A stretch of 64,000 bases of DNA from the NCBI GenBank assembly GCA_965178125.1, contig CBCXTV010000003.1, positions 62,001-126,000 of the forward strand, written 5' to 3'. Positions 38,570 to 49,097 of the stretch are shown here, piece by piece. Numbering within the stretch: position 1 is the first letter of the stretch; every line of letters starts with the position of its first letter. The position numbers were made by a program, and so were the translations under genes. The notes below the pieces were generated by a model, which saw only the letters and a list, made by a program, of their open reading frames with translations, did not search any database and had not been told where the DNA came from. The DNA is from Bilabrum cf. latius. Taxonomy: Eukaryota > Bigyra: Bicosoecida > Bigyra > Bicosoecida.

Positions 38570-38991
38570 GAAGCGCTTCCCGTGTTCAGAGAACCGAGGA
38601 TTACAGATAGACCCCGCGTCACAGAAGCCATCGCAAGAGGGCAGAGCGTCAAGTACAGCGCAGTCTTGACGGACACAGATAGCCCGAGCAGCACAAAGCA
38701 GCGGATGCGGCTGCCCAGCGGAGTCGCGCACTCGGACAGCATACACGGGACGTGCTGGCAGAAATCACTCAGTCCGCGAGCACCGTCGTCAAGAGCACGG
38801 GAGGGGCAGACTCGACATGCACAACTTTGAAAAACGGGAGGGGCACGAAAGGAAGACAAATTTGGCATTAATCCTTGATTACCCCCGCCCCCCCGTAGAA
38901 TCAGAGCGAGCAGATATGCGCGGAAGGTCCGGGGGGCAGTCGCAGAAAAGTGCACGCGAGAATAAGAGGAAAGGAGACCCCCCAAACCCAC

Positions 38992-39055
38992 GTAGTGCGA
39001 CCCTCGGGGGTACCCTCTAAGGTACTAAGAATCCTTCCCCCGAAAATCGCACTAC
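38992..39055. repeat. 64-nt hairpin upstream of Rep (unit B)
   Basis: gtagtgcga (38992-39000) still pairs with tcgcactac (39047-39055), but the tenth base pair is lost (c for t) and the G run reads ctcggggg rather than ctgggggg. Slightly weakened compared with A. Confidence 0.65.
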
Positions 39056-39236
39056 ATCGGTCCCTGGCGTCGGGGAAAGCGGAAAAAAGGGGAGCACTAC
39101 CGTGAAAAAATCCTGCGTTTTACAGGAAAATCGGAGCACTACGTGTCAAAAACTGGGGGTTTTTGCGCTTTTTTTTCCAGAAAAACGGCATTTTTTTATG
39201 TAAAAACCGCGCGAAACGAGCACTACCGAGCACTAC
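39049..39236 (+). promoter_or_regulatory. Iteron-like GCACTAC repeats (unit B)
   Basis: Five direct copies at 39049, 39094, 39136, 39220 and 39230. All five cores are identical to unit A, although surrounding bases contain indels and substitutions. Confidence 0.55.
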
Positions 39237-39745
39237 CTCGCCTCCTCCAGTCGTGTTTCGCATTTTTTTCGCTGGCCGAAAATGTCTCCGAAGGCGCTGC
39301 CTCGAGGGGGGGTTCCGATGGCTGATTTTGGGCGTTCGGTTGTCGATTTCGCGTGCATTTCAGGTTGTCGGCGAGGCCTTTTTGGCGTATGTCGCAGGTT
39401 CGGATGCCCTGGAACGTCGTGCCTCATGTGGTATTCGCCGGTTTCTATGTTCGAGAAGGCGGTCGGTCGGTCATCCTCTCTGGCAGGCTCCGAAGTGCGT
39501 TTGTGATCGTGCTAATTGCAACGCCATGCTTTCCTTCGTTGGCTTCGAGAATCCTTCCCTCGGAAGCGGTACTACCTCGCCCAGGGCGGCACGAGCTGCA
39601 GACTCAGCTGCCTCGGTGCTCATGTGTGTCCCGTGTCAGCAGTTTCGGTGTTTCGAACAGCAAGGATTCTGGGCATTGCGTGTCGGAGGCAAGTGTTCTA
39701 TCTTGAGGCATTCCGCGATTCGTCGAAGGATTATTTGCGCAAATA

Positions 39746-42031
39746 ATGTCGGCTCCGTTCAAGGGCGAAACGATGAGTTTGTCTGTTGCCGAGTCGCTGA
39801 AGTCCCGAGTCGCATCCTGCTCCTGGGATCCCGCGTGGGTTTCCGCGAGCTGCGTGCCGTGCGATGGCCTCCCCACAAGCCAGGAGTCAGAAGCGTCCAC
39901 GACGGCGACCTCTGCTTTGTTAGGGGTGTCCGAGGCGTCCCCAACGTGCTCGTGTGGCCTCGGTGTCTCCAATTCGGTGGCTGCAGCGCGCGCGGCCGCT
40001 GTCCCGAGTTTTGGCTTTGACGATGCGGAGAACGACTTCGACGCCAGTCTCGACATGATTGAGGCCTCATGCGAGGTCGCATGCGAGGCAGAATGCGAGG
40101 GCGATCCGGGAGCCTGCTTGTTGTCCCACGGCAAGTCGAGCGGTCAGTGGCAGATCGGCGTAGTGGGTGAACGAGTCCTTTATGAGGGCCTCAGCGTTGA
40201 GGGCGACATTCCTGGCCGCGTTGCTGCCTCCGAAGCGCTCGCCGCGGGTGTCATCAATTTGGAACCCCCGTCAGAGGAAGTACTTTTGCCGGTGCAGCTT
40301 CTGCGGAGTAGTCAAGGTTACCGTGGGGTTCTGCCCATCGAGGATTCTGCGCCCGATGCGAGGGGGCGACCGCAGATGCTCATGCTTCCCGATTTCGTGC
40401 CCCCCGTGAAGAGGCGGCGTCTTCGGCAGAAGTGCGACCCTGCTGAGGGCGATGCAGCATCGAGTCTTGCGGCTCATCTCGGACCTCCGCCCGCGGCTCG
40501 TGCCGCGGCCGGAGCGTCTGGGCCGCAGCGCTCGACTGGAAGGCCTTCGACTCGTCCTATTGATAGTGTCATCTATCGTCTCCTGCGGGTTTTCCCTGAC
40601 GATTTCAAGTTGGCGTTTCCGGCGTCGGTGTCACACCAGCGGAAGCGGTGCCTCATCAGGGAGGCGCTTCGCAATGTACCCGGTGACCGCATGTGCATCT
40701 TGAAAGACTGGGCTGCGGGGGCGGAGGACACTCCTTGCCAGCTTCGTTTCGAGGAGCTCTTCCCGGAGCTTGCGCGGCAGCGGGACGAAGTTGTGAGGAA
40801 TCCGGGATCGCATTCAGTGCCCGTGGGCGAGATTGTGCCTGCGTCCGACAAGAACACGAGGCGGGGAAGGGCCGTGATGCTTACCTTTCACGGTCGCTGG
40901 GGTGTCGAAAAGGAGCCTGTGCGCGACATCATGTCGGCATCCGTGGCAAGGGGCGTCCTGAGGCGATTGGTTCTCGCGTCTCCGTTCTATGTGGAGCTTT
41001 GGGCCACCTTCAAGGCATGGGCGCAGGACATCGCGCGGCGGATGATGTGGCCTCAGCTGTCCATGAAAATGGAGCTCTCCCTGCACCGCAAGCACGCCGC
41101 AAACTTGGTGCACTTCCACGTATGCATGACGGATTCCGAGAAGTCGCATCGTTGTCGCGTGGCGGAGGATTTCATGTGGGCCGGCAGCAGGCCGAATGTC
41201 GTGTACGGCTCCGGGCGGTCAGCGAAAGCGCAGGAACGTGGCGCGTCGGAGTTACACTATTATTGTCAAGCTCCCAAAGTCGGTGCGCTGCTTTGCGCCA
41301 CGAACTACCGAGCCGGACGCGATTTCGTCGTCAATGGTAAGTTCGTGCACGCGTTGTTCGCACGCTTCAAAATGGATCCGGACGTCGCGAGAAGGGAACT
41401 CGTGGCGTATCGGTGTCGGGACGCCGAGAACTTAGTGCGCGCCATCGACTTCCACATACAGAATGCCGCGGAGAGGAGAGAGGTGTGCGCGCAGGCCGCG
41501 GTGCACGTAGTGACGAAGCTCCGCCCCTTTAAGGTGGTGCCCGAAGTCGAGAAGTGGCGCGAGAGCTATCGTCAGGAGTGGTTCGCGCACATGCGCTTCA
41601 AGTTCCTTGTCTTGGTGGGGGACTCCCGGTTCGGGAAGACAGTGTACGCGCGGAATCTCTTCGGGAGCGAAAGGACTCTTGTTGTGAACTGTCAGGGCAG
41701 TGTGGAACCTCCGCTCCGTGGCTTCGATCGAAGTCGGCATGTGGCCATTGTGTTCGACGAGGCAAATGCCCTGTGGGTCGTCAACAACAAACAGGTCTTT
41801 CAGGCTGGCCTTGACCCCTCCCTGCTCGGCCAGAGCAAGACGAACAGCCTCGCATACTCTGTGTGGCTCCACGGTATCGCCCTGATCATCTGCACGAATT
41901 CGTGGGGCTCTGACGTGACGGAGTCGGTGGACCGCGAGTGGCTTGACAACAACTGTACGAAAGTGGAGGTGAAAGATCGGCTCTACTTCGACGAGGACTT
42001 GTTGTCTCTCACGGATGTGCAGAAGAGCTGA
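39746..42031 (+). CDS. Rep-like HUH/SF3 protein (unit B copy)
   Basis: 761 residues, intact. Nine amino-acid differences from unit A: eight fall in the low-complexity first 285 residues (for example SSPGSRGVPP to SSQGYRGVLP) and only one (ESLV to ENLV) in the nuclease-helicase part, which also has silent changes. HUH, Walker A, Walker B and motif C are unchanged. This pattern suggests the catalytic half is still constrained. Confidence 0.75.
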   Translation: MSAPFKGETMSLSVAESLKSRVASCSWDPAWVSASCVPCDGLPTSQESEASTTATSALLGVSEASPTCSCGLGVSNSVAAARAAAVPSFGFDDAENDFDASLDMIEASCEVACEAECEGDPGACLLSHGKSSGQWQIGVVGERVLYEGLSVEGDIPGRVAASEALAAGVINLEPPSEEVLLPVQLLRSSQGYRGVLPIEDSAPDARGRPQMLMLPDFVPPVKRRRLRQKCDPAEGDAASSLAAHLGPPPAARAAAGASGPQRSTGRPSTRPIDSVIYRLLRVFPDDFKLAFPASVSHQRKRCLIREALRNVPGDRMCILKDWAAGAEDTPCQLRFEELFPELARQRDEVVRNPGSHSVPVGEIVPASDKNTRRGRAVMLTFHGRWGVEKEPVRDIMSASVARGVLRRLVLASPFYVELWATFKAWAQDIARRMMWPQLSMKMELSLHRKHAANLVHFHVCMTDSEKSHRCRVAEDFMWAGSRPNVVYGSGRSAKAQERGASELHYYCQAPKVGALLCATNYRAGRDFVVNGKFVHALFARFKMDPDVARRELVAYRCRDAENLVRAIDFHIQNAAERREVCAQAAVHVVTKLRPFKVVPEVEKWRESYRQEWFAHMRFKFLVLVGDSRFGKTVYARNLFGSERTLVVNCQGSVEPPLRGFDRSRHVAIVFDEANALWVVNNKQVFQAGLDPSLLGQSKTNSLAYSVWLHGIALIICTNSWGSDVTESVDREWLDNNCTKVEVKDRLYFDEDLLSLTDVQKS

Positions 42032-42235
42032 CGCCGGCCGCTGAGGTTTTCAGTCCGGTTCACACGAGCGCCGGAGCCGCAGCGGCAGCCGCTTCGGTGC
42101 TCCTGAAGGTCTAATGTCCTCAATGCGTTTCGTGTGCAAAAAGGATGTGGTTTCTACATGGGGGCATTCCGCAAGTTTCATGTGGTCCGTCGCGTTCGTC
42201 CGGGGGAGTGCTTGCCTAGTATTGGGAGCTTGCCT

Positions 42236-42287
42236 GACACACACACACGTGGCACCCAGCCTGATGGGTTGCAAGTGTGTGTGTGTC
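42236..42287. repeat. CA/TG hairpin (unit B)
   Basis: Perfect 13-bp stem as in 16481-16532. An extra g upstream and a rearranged gcttccggtaggcgc downstream shift the frame relative to A. Confidence 0.6.
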
Positions 42288-42435
42288 TCCGCAGTGCCGC
42301 GGTTGGGACCCGGCGGGTCGTTTGCTTTTACGTCGCCGCGTCGCGCGCCGACGAGACATTTCTTGGTCTCAGAAGCCTCTGCTTCCGGTAGGCGCGCCGT
42401 GTACGCTCGCGGGCCGAAGGTGGGTGCGTTGCTTG

Positions 42436-43128
42436 ATGGCCTACGTCGGTATCGCCGATGCACCGTATGTGGCCGTGGTTGCCGCGTCGACCTCCGAGCA
42501 CGCCCCGGAGGGCGAGGTGGAGATGATGCTTGCGCCTCTTGCCGGAGATGTCGGTTTCAAGCGGCCTCGCGTGTTTCCTCCCGGTTCGCGACTTCTTCCT
42601 AAGTCGCCGGCCCATCCGGCGGTGCTCATAACAGCGCTCGGCAGTGAGGCACCCCAGGACACACAGTGCGTCGTTTGGTCGGACTCTAAGGCTTTCGACC
42701 TCGCGGAGTTTGTATGCTCTTCCTGCGGCTGCAATCGTGTCATGGCGGACCTGAATCATCGTATGCGTGATCGTCTCGTACGTCGCGTGCAGCGCACGCT
42801 TTATGCCGATGATTCTCCGTGCGGCAGGGGTGCGATTTCTTGTCGTGCTTGTCGCGAGAAGGCGCGCGACGCGGCGCCGAAGACGTCGATTATGAACGCG
42901 GCGAACAAGAAGAAGATCTCGGGAACACTTCGCATGCAGTTGGATCTCATTGTAGAGACCGGGGAGCGGAAGGGGCAGCGTTGTACTGCGGAGAAAATTC
43001 TGACATTGGGAACGATGAAGCAGCACAGGGTTTTCGAGAGGGATCTTTACGATGAGGCATGGCGCGGGCTTGTTCGTCTGTCTGGACGCGAGGCTTGGAG
43101 CGATGACGACTCGTGGTCTCCGCGTTGA
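42436..43128 (+). CDS. Small zinc protein (unit B copy)
   Basis: 230 residues. Only a C-terminal EAWSNDD to EAWSDDD change from unit A was noticed, with several silent changes (for example cgtgcagcg to cgcacgctt region). Conservation from 42436 contrasts with frame disruption just upstream. Confidence 0.5.
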   Translation: MAYVGIADAPYVAVVAASTSEHAPEGEVEMMLAPLAGDVGFKRPRVFPPGSRLLPKSPAHPAVLITALGSEAPQDTQCVVWSDSKAFDLAEFVCSSCGCNRVMADLNHRMRDRLVRRVQRTLYADDSPCGRGAISCRACREKARDAAPKTSIMNAANKKKISGTLRMQLDLIVETGERKGQRCTAEKILTLGTMKQHRVFERDLYDEAWRGLVRLSGREAWSDDDSWSPR

Positions 43129-43962
43129 GCTTGCGTGACGGTTTTCCCTCTCAACCTGGCCTCTTGCGTGGCGCTGCTTCCGCGTGTGGGCTGAGCGTGC
43201 GACCTGAGCGTTCGGCTTGCTGTCGCGTGTGACCTGAGCGAACGGGCGCTCGACAGTATCCCGCGTATGTTGCTCCTGGGGTTCAAGAAACTTGTACTTT
43301 TTGGGCTGTACGGTGGTCAGTGGTGCACGGTTCGTTCGCAGCCTCCGCGTTGTTGGAAAGCTATGGTGGAGCATGGTTCTTTTCGCAGCCTCCGCGTTGT
43401 GATCAAGCTACGGTGGAGCATGGTTCGTGAGCATGGTTCTTTTCGCAGCCTCCGCGTTGTTGACACGTGAAAGCTACGCGAACGTGACCACACAATAGGC
43501 CATACCCCAGGTGAAATCCGGACTCGGACATCCAGACGAAGCGGCATCATACACACTGTTGAACACACAAATGACACTGAGCTCCACCGTAACGTAACTT
43601 TCCATCACCACCTGGTTTATTTTCTCCGCGATGGCAGCTTGGCGGTGACGCTGTGTCTTCGGGCATGAAGGGGCAAATCTTTGGTTTTTTGGGCCCTGTT
43701 TCGGTCACCGAAAAGTCGTGTGATTTCTGGCGCGCAGGAGGAGTGACGCAAGGTATTTCTGAACCGTTTTCCGGACGCTTTCCGGGCCTCCCATGTGACC
43801 GCTTTTTGCGTACCGAAACACGTTCCGCGCGTGAGGAGCAGATGCGGATCTCCGCGGGGTCCTAGTTGTGTCCTTTTTCGGGGGACGAAATCGGGCGCAC
43901 TTGTCGTGCCGATTCGTGGTCGTCTCTGAGACCGGCTGCGAGTCGGGAAAGGTGCCCGGGAG
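43129..43962. other. Intergenic with short repeats (unit B)
   Basis: Counterpart of 17373-18207, including the three-unit repeat near 43325-43465. No gene is seen. Confidence 0.45.
43779..43821 (+). repeat. 43-bp junction repeat, copy B3
   Basis: Upstream of the intact four-CxxC gene, as in unit A. Confidence 0.75.
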
Positions 43963-45294
43963 ATGCTCGTGTCCTTGGCTTCGTATTTCTCCGCGTATTC
44001 TTCAAACGCGGGCGCACGTCTCCTACCGATTCGTGGTCGGTTTCCGAGGCCGATCGCGAGTCGGGAAATGCGCCCGCGATGCGCTCTCGATCTCGGAAAG
44101 GGCGGGAGTCCGTTCTTGCATTCGGAATGGGCGGGGAGTTGCTTTTCCTGGGAGCATGTGCGAGATTCCTTCTCCGCGGGTCCTCTTTCGGCTTCGGGAG
44201 TCAGCAGCGCACTCTGCGGGAACGGCATTCTCCGAGTCTCTTTGCCGATGATGTCTGAGGAGAAACCGTCCGAGAGCATTGCTGTTTCCTTGGGAGACGG
44301 CCGCAATCTTCGTGGGCGTCGAGGCGCCGGTGATATGGGAAACGAGGGCGGCATGTTGGCGCGCGAGGTCGACGCCCCGGCGGAGCACGCCGGCGCGGCG
44401 GCAAGCGTCGATGATTCGGGCGGCTCCCACATCGAGAGCGGCGGCGCGGAGGCGGCGTCCACGGGGATGCTCGGAGAGGAGAGCGGCAAGGCAGCGCCGA
44501 AGGAGGACGCCGAAGACGACGGCGGCAAGAAGACGGAGGAGGAGGATGCTCGCGGCGGTGGACGTGCTGTGGTGCCCGGAGGTAATGACGACGTATGGAC
44601 CGACGCAGCCGCTTGGAAGGCGGGTGGCGGCGTGGCAGAGGCATTGTCATCGCAGCGTGTGAATCTTGCGCACACTGCCGGGGCGGTCTCTGGCGCTGAT
44701 AGCTGGGATCCATGGGAGCCCCCTGCGAAGTCGTCATGGGGGGAGACGTACGTGCCGCGGCACGTCGCGCCGGAGCCGGCGGAGGAGGCGACATGGACTT
44801 GCAACGCGTGCCAGTGCTGCAAGCCCCGGTCGGCGTACTTCAAGAAGTGGAAGGACTGGATCCAACCAGTTTGCCGGGTGTGTTGCGACAAGTTCGACAA
44901 CGCGACGCCGTGGTGGGTGTGGTGCAAGAACTGCAAAAACGAGTATCCGGCGTACCGATTTCCCCAGATCCGCCGGAAGAAGGAGAACCTGCGCTATTTC
45001 TTCCCTGAGGACTGGTGCGCGAAGTGCCTGGTTGCGCGTGGCTGGAGTCTCCATGATGTCCGTTCCTCTGCGGGTGAAGCGAAGCGTTGGGTGCCAAAAG
45101 CTGGCGCGAATACCGGTGACGGCGACAACGACGCTCGTGCTCCCGCACGCGACGAGCCTCCTGCAGGAGGCGCCGCCTCCTGCAGCAACGCCGTGCGTCA
45201 GAGTCCTTCGCGTGACGAGGCCTTGGATGACATCAAGCGGGCCATGGAGCTTCTCCAGAATGCGGAAAGGTTCCTCCTCACGATGCCAGCGTGA
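43963..45294 (+). CDS. Four-CxxC zinc protein (unit B copy)
   Basis: 443 residues, or 347 from the ATG at 44251. All eight pair cysteines are kept. Differences from A include VDVAGGPHIE to VDDSGGSHIE in the linker, RQVAPEP to RHVAPEP and KACANT to KAGANT. The VDDSGGSHIE variant is shared with the unit C chimera, linking their histories. Confidence 0.5.
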   Translation: MLVSLASYFSAYSSNAGARLLPIRGRFPRPIASREMRPRCALDLGKGGSPFLHSEWAGSCFSWEHVRDSFSAGPLSASGVSSALCGNGILRVSLPMMSEEKPSESIAVSLGDGRNLRGRRGAGDMGNEGGMLAREVDAPAEHAGAAASVDDSGGSHIESGGAEAASTGMLGEESGKAAPKEDAEDDGGKKTEEEDARGGGRAVVPGGNDDVWTDAAAWKAGGGVAEALSSQRVNLAHTAGAVSGADSWDPWEPPAKSSWGETYVPRHVAPEPAEEATWTCNACQCCKPRSAYFKKWKDWIQPVCRVCCDKFDNATPWWVWCKNCKNEYPAYRFPQIRRKKENLRYFFPEDWCAKCLVARGWSLHDVRSSAGEAKRWVPKAGANTGDGDNDARAPARDEPPAGGAASCSNAVRQSPSRDEALDDIKRAMELLQNAERFLLTMPA

Positions 45295-46396
45295 CGCGGG
45301 AGCTTCCCGAATGGGTCCGTCGTACTGTGAGGGCGCTCCGGAAGGAAGAGCGCGAGTGAGTCATCCTTGCGCCGAGGTGAGCGCGACGTCGGAGGAGCAC
45401 GGTCGTTTGATTGGGAACGATATGGTCGGCAGCGTGTGAAAATCCGAGTTTCTCGTGCAGGATTGGGCAGCTCTCTAGATATCTTGCCCGGGAAGGGTGT
45501 GATGCGGTGGGAGCGCTTCCGCCTCACGTGGCAGACGTCCACACTTCCTGGTTCCCCGGCAGGCTGTTTGGCGAGACGGAGTGGCAAAGCATCCGCCTGC
45601 TCATTCCTACTTTGTTACCTCGATTGTGAGCTCGGAGCTTGGGGCGGAGGATTCTGCGGGCAGCTCATGTGTGCCTAGAGTGTCATCCCGCGACCCTCTG
45701 ACTTCTGTCCGTGGCTTTACCTCTTCGCGCAGGAAGATTCCTCATGAGGCAAGCCCGGTCCGAACTCGCGTGGGATGCCGTGCGCTGGTGCGGCTTCCAC
45801 TCATCCCCGGGGTGGGGAGCGCTGGGTAAAGGATCGTCTGTCCCTGCAAGTTTCGATTCGGCGAGGTGCGGCAGCATGACGCGGACCGAGGTGAAGTCCT
45901 TTGTCCGCGATAGGTCGCCGCGTCGCGCGGTGGCGACCCCACAGCGCCCAAATCCCATTCCAGAGAGGGGGTGTGATGCAGTGGGAGCCCTTCCGCCTCA
46001 CGTGACAGACGTTCACACTTCCTGGTTCCCATAAGGTCTTCAGCACAGCGCATGCGAGGCAGGCTGTTCGGCGAGACGTAGTGGCATCGCCCCCGCCTGC
46101 TCATTCCTACTTTGTTACCTCGATTGTCAGCTTGGGGCTCGGGGGCGGCGGATTCAGCGGGCAGCTCATGTATGCTGGAGTGTCATCCCGCGACCTCTGA
46201 CTTCTGTCCGTGGCTTTACCTCTTCGCGCAGGAAGATTCCTCATGAGGCAAGCCCGGTGCGAACTCCTGTGGGATGCCGTGCGCTGGTTCGGATTCCACT
46301 CATGCCCGATGTGGGGAGCGCTAGGGTAAAGGATCGTCTGTCCCTGCAAGTTTCGATTCGGCTCGAGTCAATGTGAGGAAGGAGAGGTGCGGCAGC
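45295..46396. other. Intergenic with duplicated 5' gene end (unit B)
   Basis: Counterpart of 19540-20641, carrying the same tandem duplication of the next gene's leader. Confidence 0.5.
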
Positions 46397-46921
46397 ATGA
46401 CGCGGAACGAGGTGACGTCCTTTGTCCGCGATAGGTCGCCGCGTCGCGCGGTGGCGACCCCGCAGCGCCCAAACCCCGCCCCGCCAGCGAGTCCTCACTC
46501 GACAGCGGTGTCGAACCTGCAGCAGCGCTTCGAGAACATGCAGCAGCGTGCGGAAAGCTTGAGCGCTCAGCTGGAGTACGCCCAAAGTGTGATCAGGCTG
46601 CTCTCAGGCCTGTTGCGCGATGAGGCTCCTCGGTTCCATGCAGACTTTGATCCCGTGATTCGGCGTGCGATGTCTGGCGCAAGCGGCTCCGTTGCGGGTA
46701 GGTCTTTCCGTCTTGTGGACGGAGGCGTCATCCACGGACCTGACACAGCAGTCGCTGCTCCTCCGCGTCGTCTCATCGTTGAGGTGCGTACGGACTGGGA
46801 GATGACCGAGACTGCCTCAACTGTGCTGGATTCCTCAGGATCAGACGACATGGGTTCCGAGGACTCGCCGCCGCCGACCGTCGTCCTCCCCAGCGGCGCG
46901 GCGGGCGCCGGCGGTGCCTAG
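46397..46921 (+). CDS. Small coiled-coil protein (unit B copy)
   Basis: 174 residues and identical in protein sequence to unit A as far as I can compare; one silent change (ctctccggc to ctctcaggc) was noticed. Confidence 0.5.
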   Translation: MTRNEVTSFVRDRSPRRAVATPQRPNPAPPASPHSTAVSNLQQRFENMQQRAESLSAQLEYAQSVIRLLSGLLRDEAPRFHADFDPVIRRAMSGASGSVAGRSFRLVDGGVIHGPDTAVAAPPRRLIVEVRTDWEMTETASTVLDSSGSDDMGSEDSPPPTVVLPSGAAGAGGA

Positions 46922-47082
46922 TCCTCGGCAGCTCCTGCATCGGAGCCTCCTGTCGAGATTCGATCGCGCAACGTCGTTCCTTACATTGCTTGCCGTCGCA
47001 TGTGCCGGGCGGTGGTGGGTGTGCGTGTTCGCCGAAAGTTCCCGGCCTCGTCTTCCTCAGGAGAGCTCCTCGACCCGAAATT

Positions 47083-47148
47083 GGCAGCTCAGCGCTGCCG
47101 TGGCCGATACAGTACCCGTGCACGGCCAGTTGGCAGCTACGCGCTGCC
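47083..47148. repeat. Paired GGCAGC/GCTGCC hairpins (unit B)
   Basis: Both stems unchanged from unit A. Confidence 0.5.
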
Positions 47149-47492
47149 GTTGCCAATGTCGTCCGCACGAGAGCAGAGTGGCAGCTCAGCGCAGGCGAGA
47201 AACCGCGCTCGCAATGCTGCGCGGTGTATTCAATGCTGTGCACGTGTCTATCCCTCTCCCTGGTTTTGTGTCGCTTGCGCCAGTGTGACCGCAGCAGAGC
47301 GCGTGCTTCCCGCGCGTCTTCAGCTTTGAGCACTCCTCCAGCGACAGGAAGGCATTCGCTTGCTCTCGCTCCCCGCCTGCGTCCTATCCCTCCCGGGTAT
47401 CTTCAGAGGCCACAGGCAGTGCGAAGCTTGGCAGCGGGTCCGTCCGCGTCGTTTCGGCTGTGAGCGATCTTCTGCCCGGTTCCTCACGCGTC

Positions 47493-49097
47493 ATGATGTC
47501 CTCTGCTTCGGTGCCGGATCAGCTCGCACGGATCAGTAAGGAGCTGAAGTGTCTCAGAGACGCGAGACAACGGGCGCGCAATGGGCTGCGCCATCCGTGG
47601 TTGCGCGCCATGGAGGCACAGGTCGCTGAGGTTATTCGTCATCACCCCGGAGGTGGCGAGGCAGCTCTTCGAACCTATGTCTCTCGTCAGTTGCAGAGTC
47701 GACAGGTTTCCACGCGGACGGCTTCGCAGGAGGAGTTTCAAAGGCAGGTCGATGAGGAGGTCGCGCTCACCATGAGGCGCCCAGTTGAGGCGTGGCAGCG
47801 AAATCCTCTTCGCTCATGTCATCGAGAGTCCGTGGCACGCGCGGAGACCTTTCTCGCCGAGGCTTCTGTCGTTGCTTGGATCGACCATGTGAACGAGCAG
47901 CGTGGGTGTGCTCCAACTGGGAGCATGGTTTTCGCCATGCTTGCGAGGATGGGCGTTCGCGCGGGGAAGGACTCGGCTCGACGGCAGTGGCTCCTGCGCT
48001 TCCGTCGTCGTTGGCGGCTTCGGCATGGCCGATTGAAGAAGCAGCCCCCGGTAACACTCGATTACGTCAGACTCGCGTGTCGTGTCTTCTATCAGTGGAT
48101 TGAATTCGCAGAAGCGCGAGTGCCCCGCAACCGCCGCCTCGTCTTTGTGAACTTCGATGAGTCCAGCGTGCCCTTTGCCTTTCCGGGAATGCGCGGGTAC
48201 ATCGCACCGAGGTCAGGAACGGAGCCCGCTTCGCTTGGTTCGCGCACGGAGCGCCTCGCCTCGAATAGCAATCGAGGATCGTACACCTTTCTGGGTTTCA
48301 TTAGCGACTGCCCGGAAATCCAGCGACGACTCCCGCGTATACTCATCGGGAAGCACACGCGGCTGAGCAAGCGCTTGATGCGTGGGGCGTCGAACCAAAT
48401 GGTGGACGGAATGGAAGTCTGGGCCCGAGAGAGCTCGTGGGTGACGCAGTCCCTCATGTTCGACATTCTGCGTCGGCTTTTCGCTTCTTGGATGGACATT
48501 CAGCATGAGATCTATCCAATAGTGATACTTGACTGCGCGCCCCAACACATTTCCACTGAGATTGTGAACTTCGCACACGGCCTTGGCATGGATCTCGTGT
48601 TTATTCCTGGTCGACTCACCTTCTTGCTTCAGCCGTTGGACGTTCTCGTCTTTCAGCTTCTTAAGCGCGACCTTCGGGAGACGTGGATGCAGGAGCGCTC
48701 GCGTCATGAAGCGGGTCATGTCGATGTCTCTTGCCATCTCAGGGTTGTCGCTGAGTGCACGAAGAGAGTGCTCTCGTCTGGCTCGTGGCAAGGCGCTTTC
48801 GATATGACAGGCATTACCAGCGGCAGGCGCCGCTTGCATTCGACCCTACGGCGCTTGTTTGAGTGTGACATGGAGGACATCTCCAGCGATGCTCCGTCTG
48901 TCGACCAGCTCCGCTTCATCAGCAGTCCGCAGCAGCCTCTCCCGCACGATGCGCTCATCAACAGGGCCCCAGTCGCGTCCGGACACGGGGTCGACGGAGG
49001 CGTCCACGGTGGTAACGCTCGCCGCGTGCCTCGTGGCCGCAGACTAAACGGATGGACCCCCCGCGATCGCGCTCACCCCTCGGCGGCCATGCCGTGA
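47493..49097 (+). CDS. DDE transposase, DD35D (unit B copy)
   Basis: 534 residues, intact triad. Two amino-acid changes from unit A (RPAEAW to RPVEAW, TGNMVF to TGSMVF) and at least one silent change. This is markedly fewer than in the glycosyltransferase. Confidence 0.85.
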   Translation: MMSSASVPDQLARISKELKCLRDARQRARNGLRHPWLRAMEAQVAEVIRHHPGGGEAALRTYVSRQLQSRQVSTRTASQEEFQRQVDEEVALTMRRPVEAWQRNPLRSCHRESVARAETFLAEASVVAWIDHVNEQRGCAPTGSMVFAMLARMGVRAGKDSARRQWLLRFRRRWRLRHGRLKKQPPVTLDYVRLACRVFYQWIEFAEARVPRNRRLVFVNFDESSVPFAFPGMRGYIAPRSGTEPASLGSRTERLASNSNRGSYTFLGFISDCPEIQRRLPRILIGKHTRLSKRLMRGASNQMVDGMEVWARESSWVTQSLMFDILRRLFASWMDIQHEIYPIVILDCAPQHISTEIVNFAHGLGMDLVFIPGRLTFLLQPLDVLVFQLLKRDLRETWMQERSRHEAGHVDVSCHLRVVAECTKRVLSSGSWQGAFDMTGITSGRRRLHSTLRRLFECDMEDISSDAPSVDQLRFISSPQQPLPHDALINRAPVASGHGVDGGVHGGNARRVPRGRRLNGWTPRDRAHPSAAMP

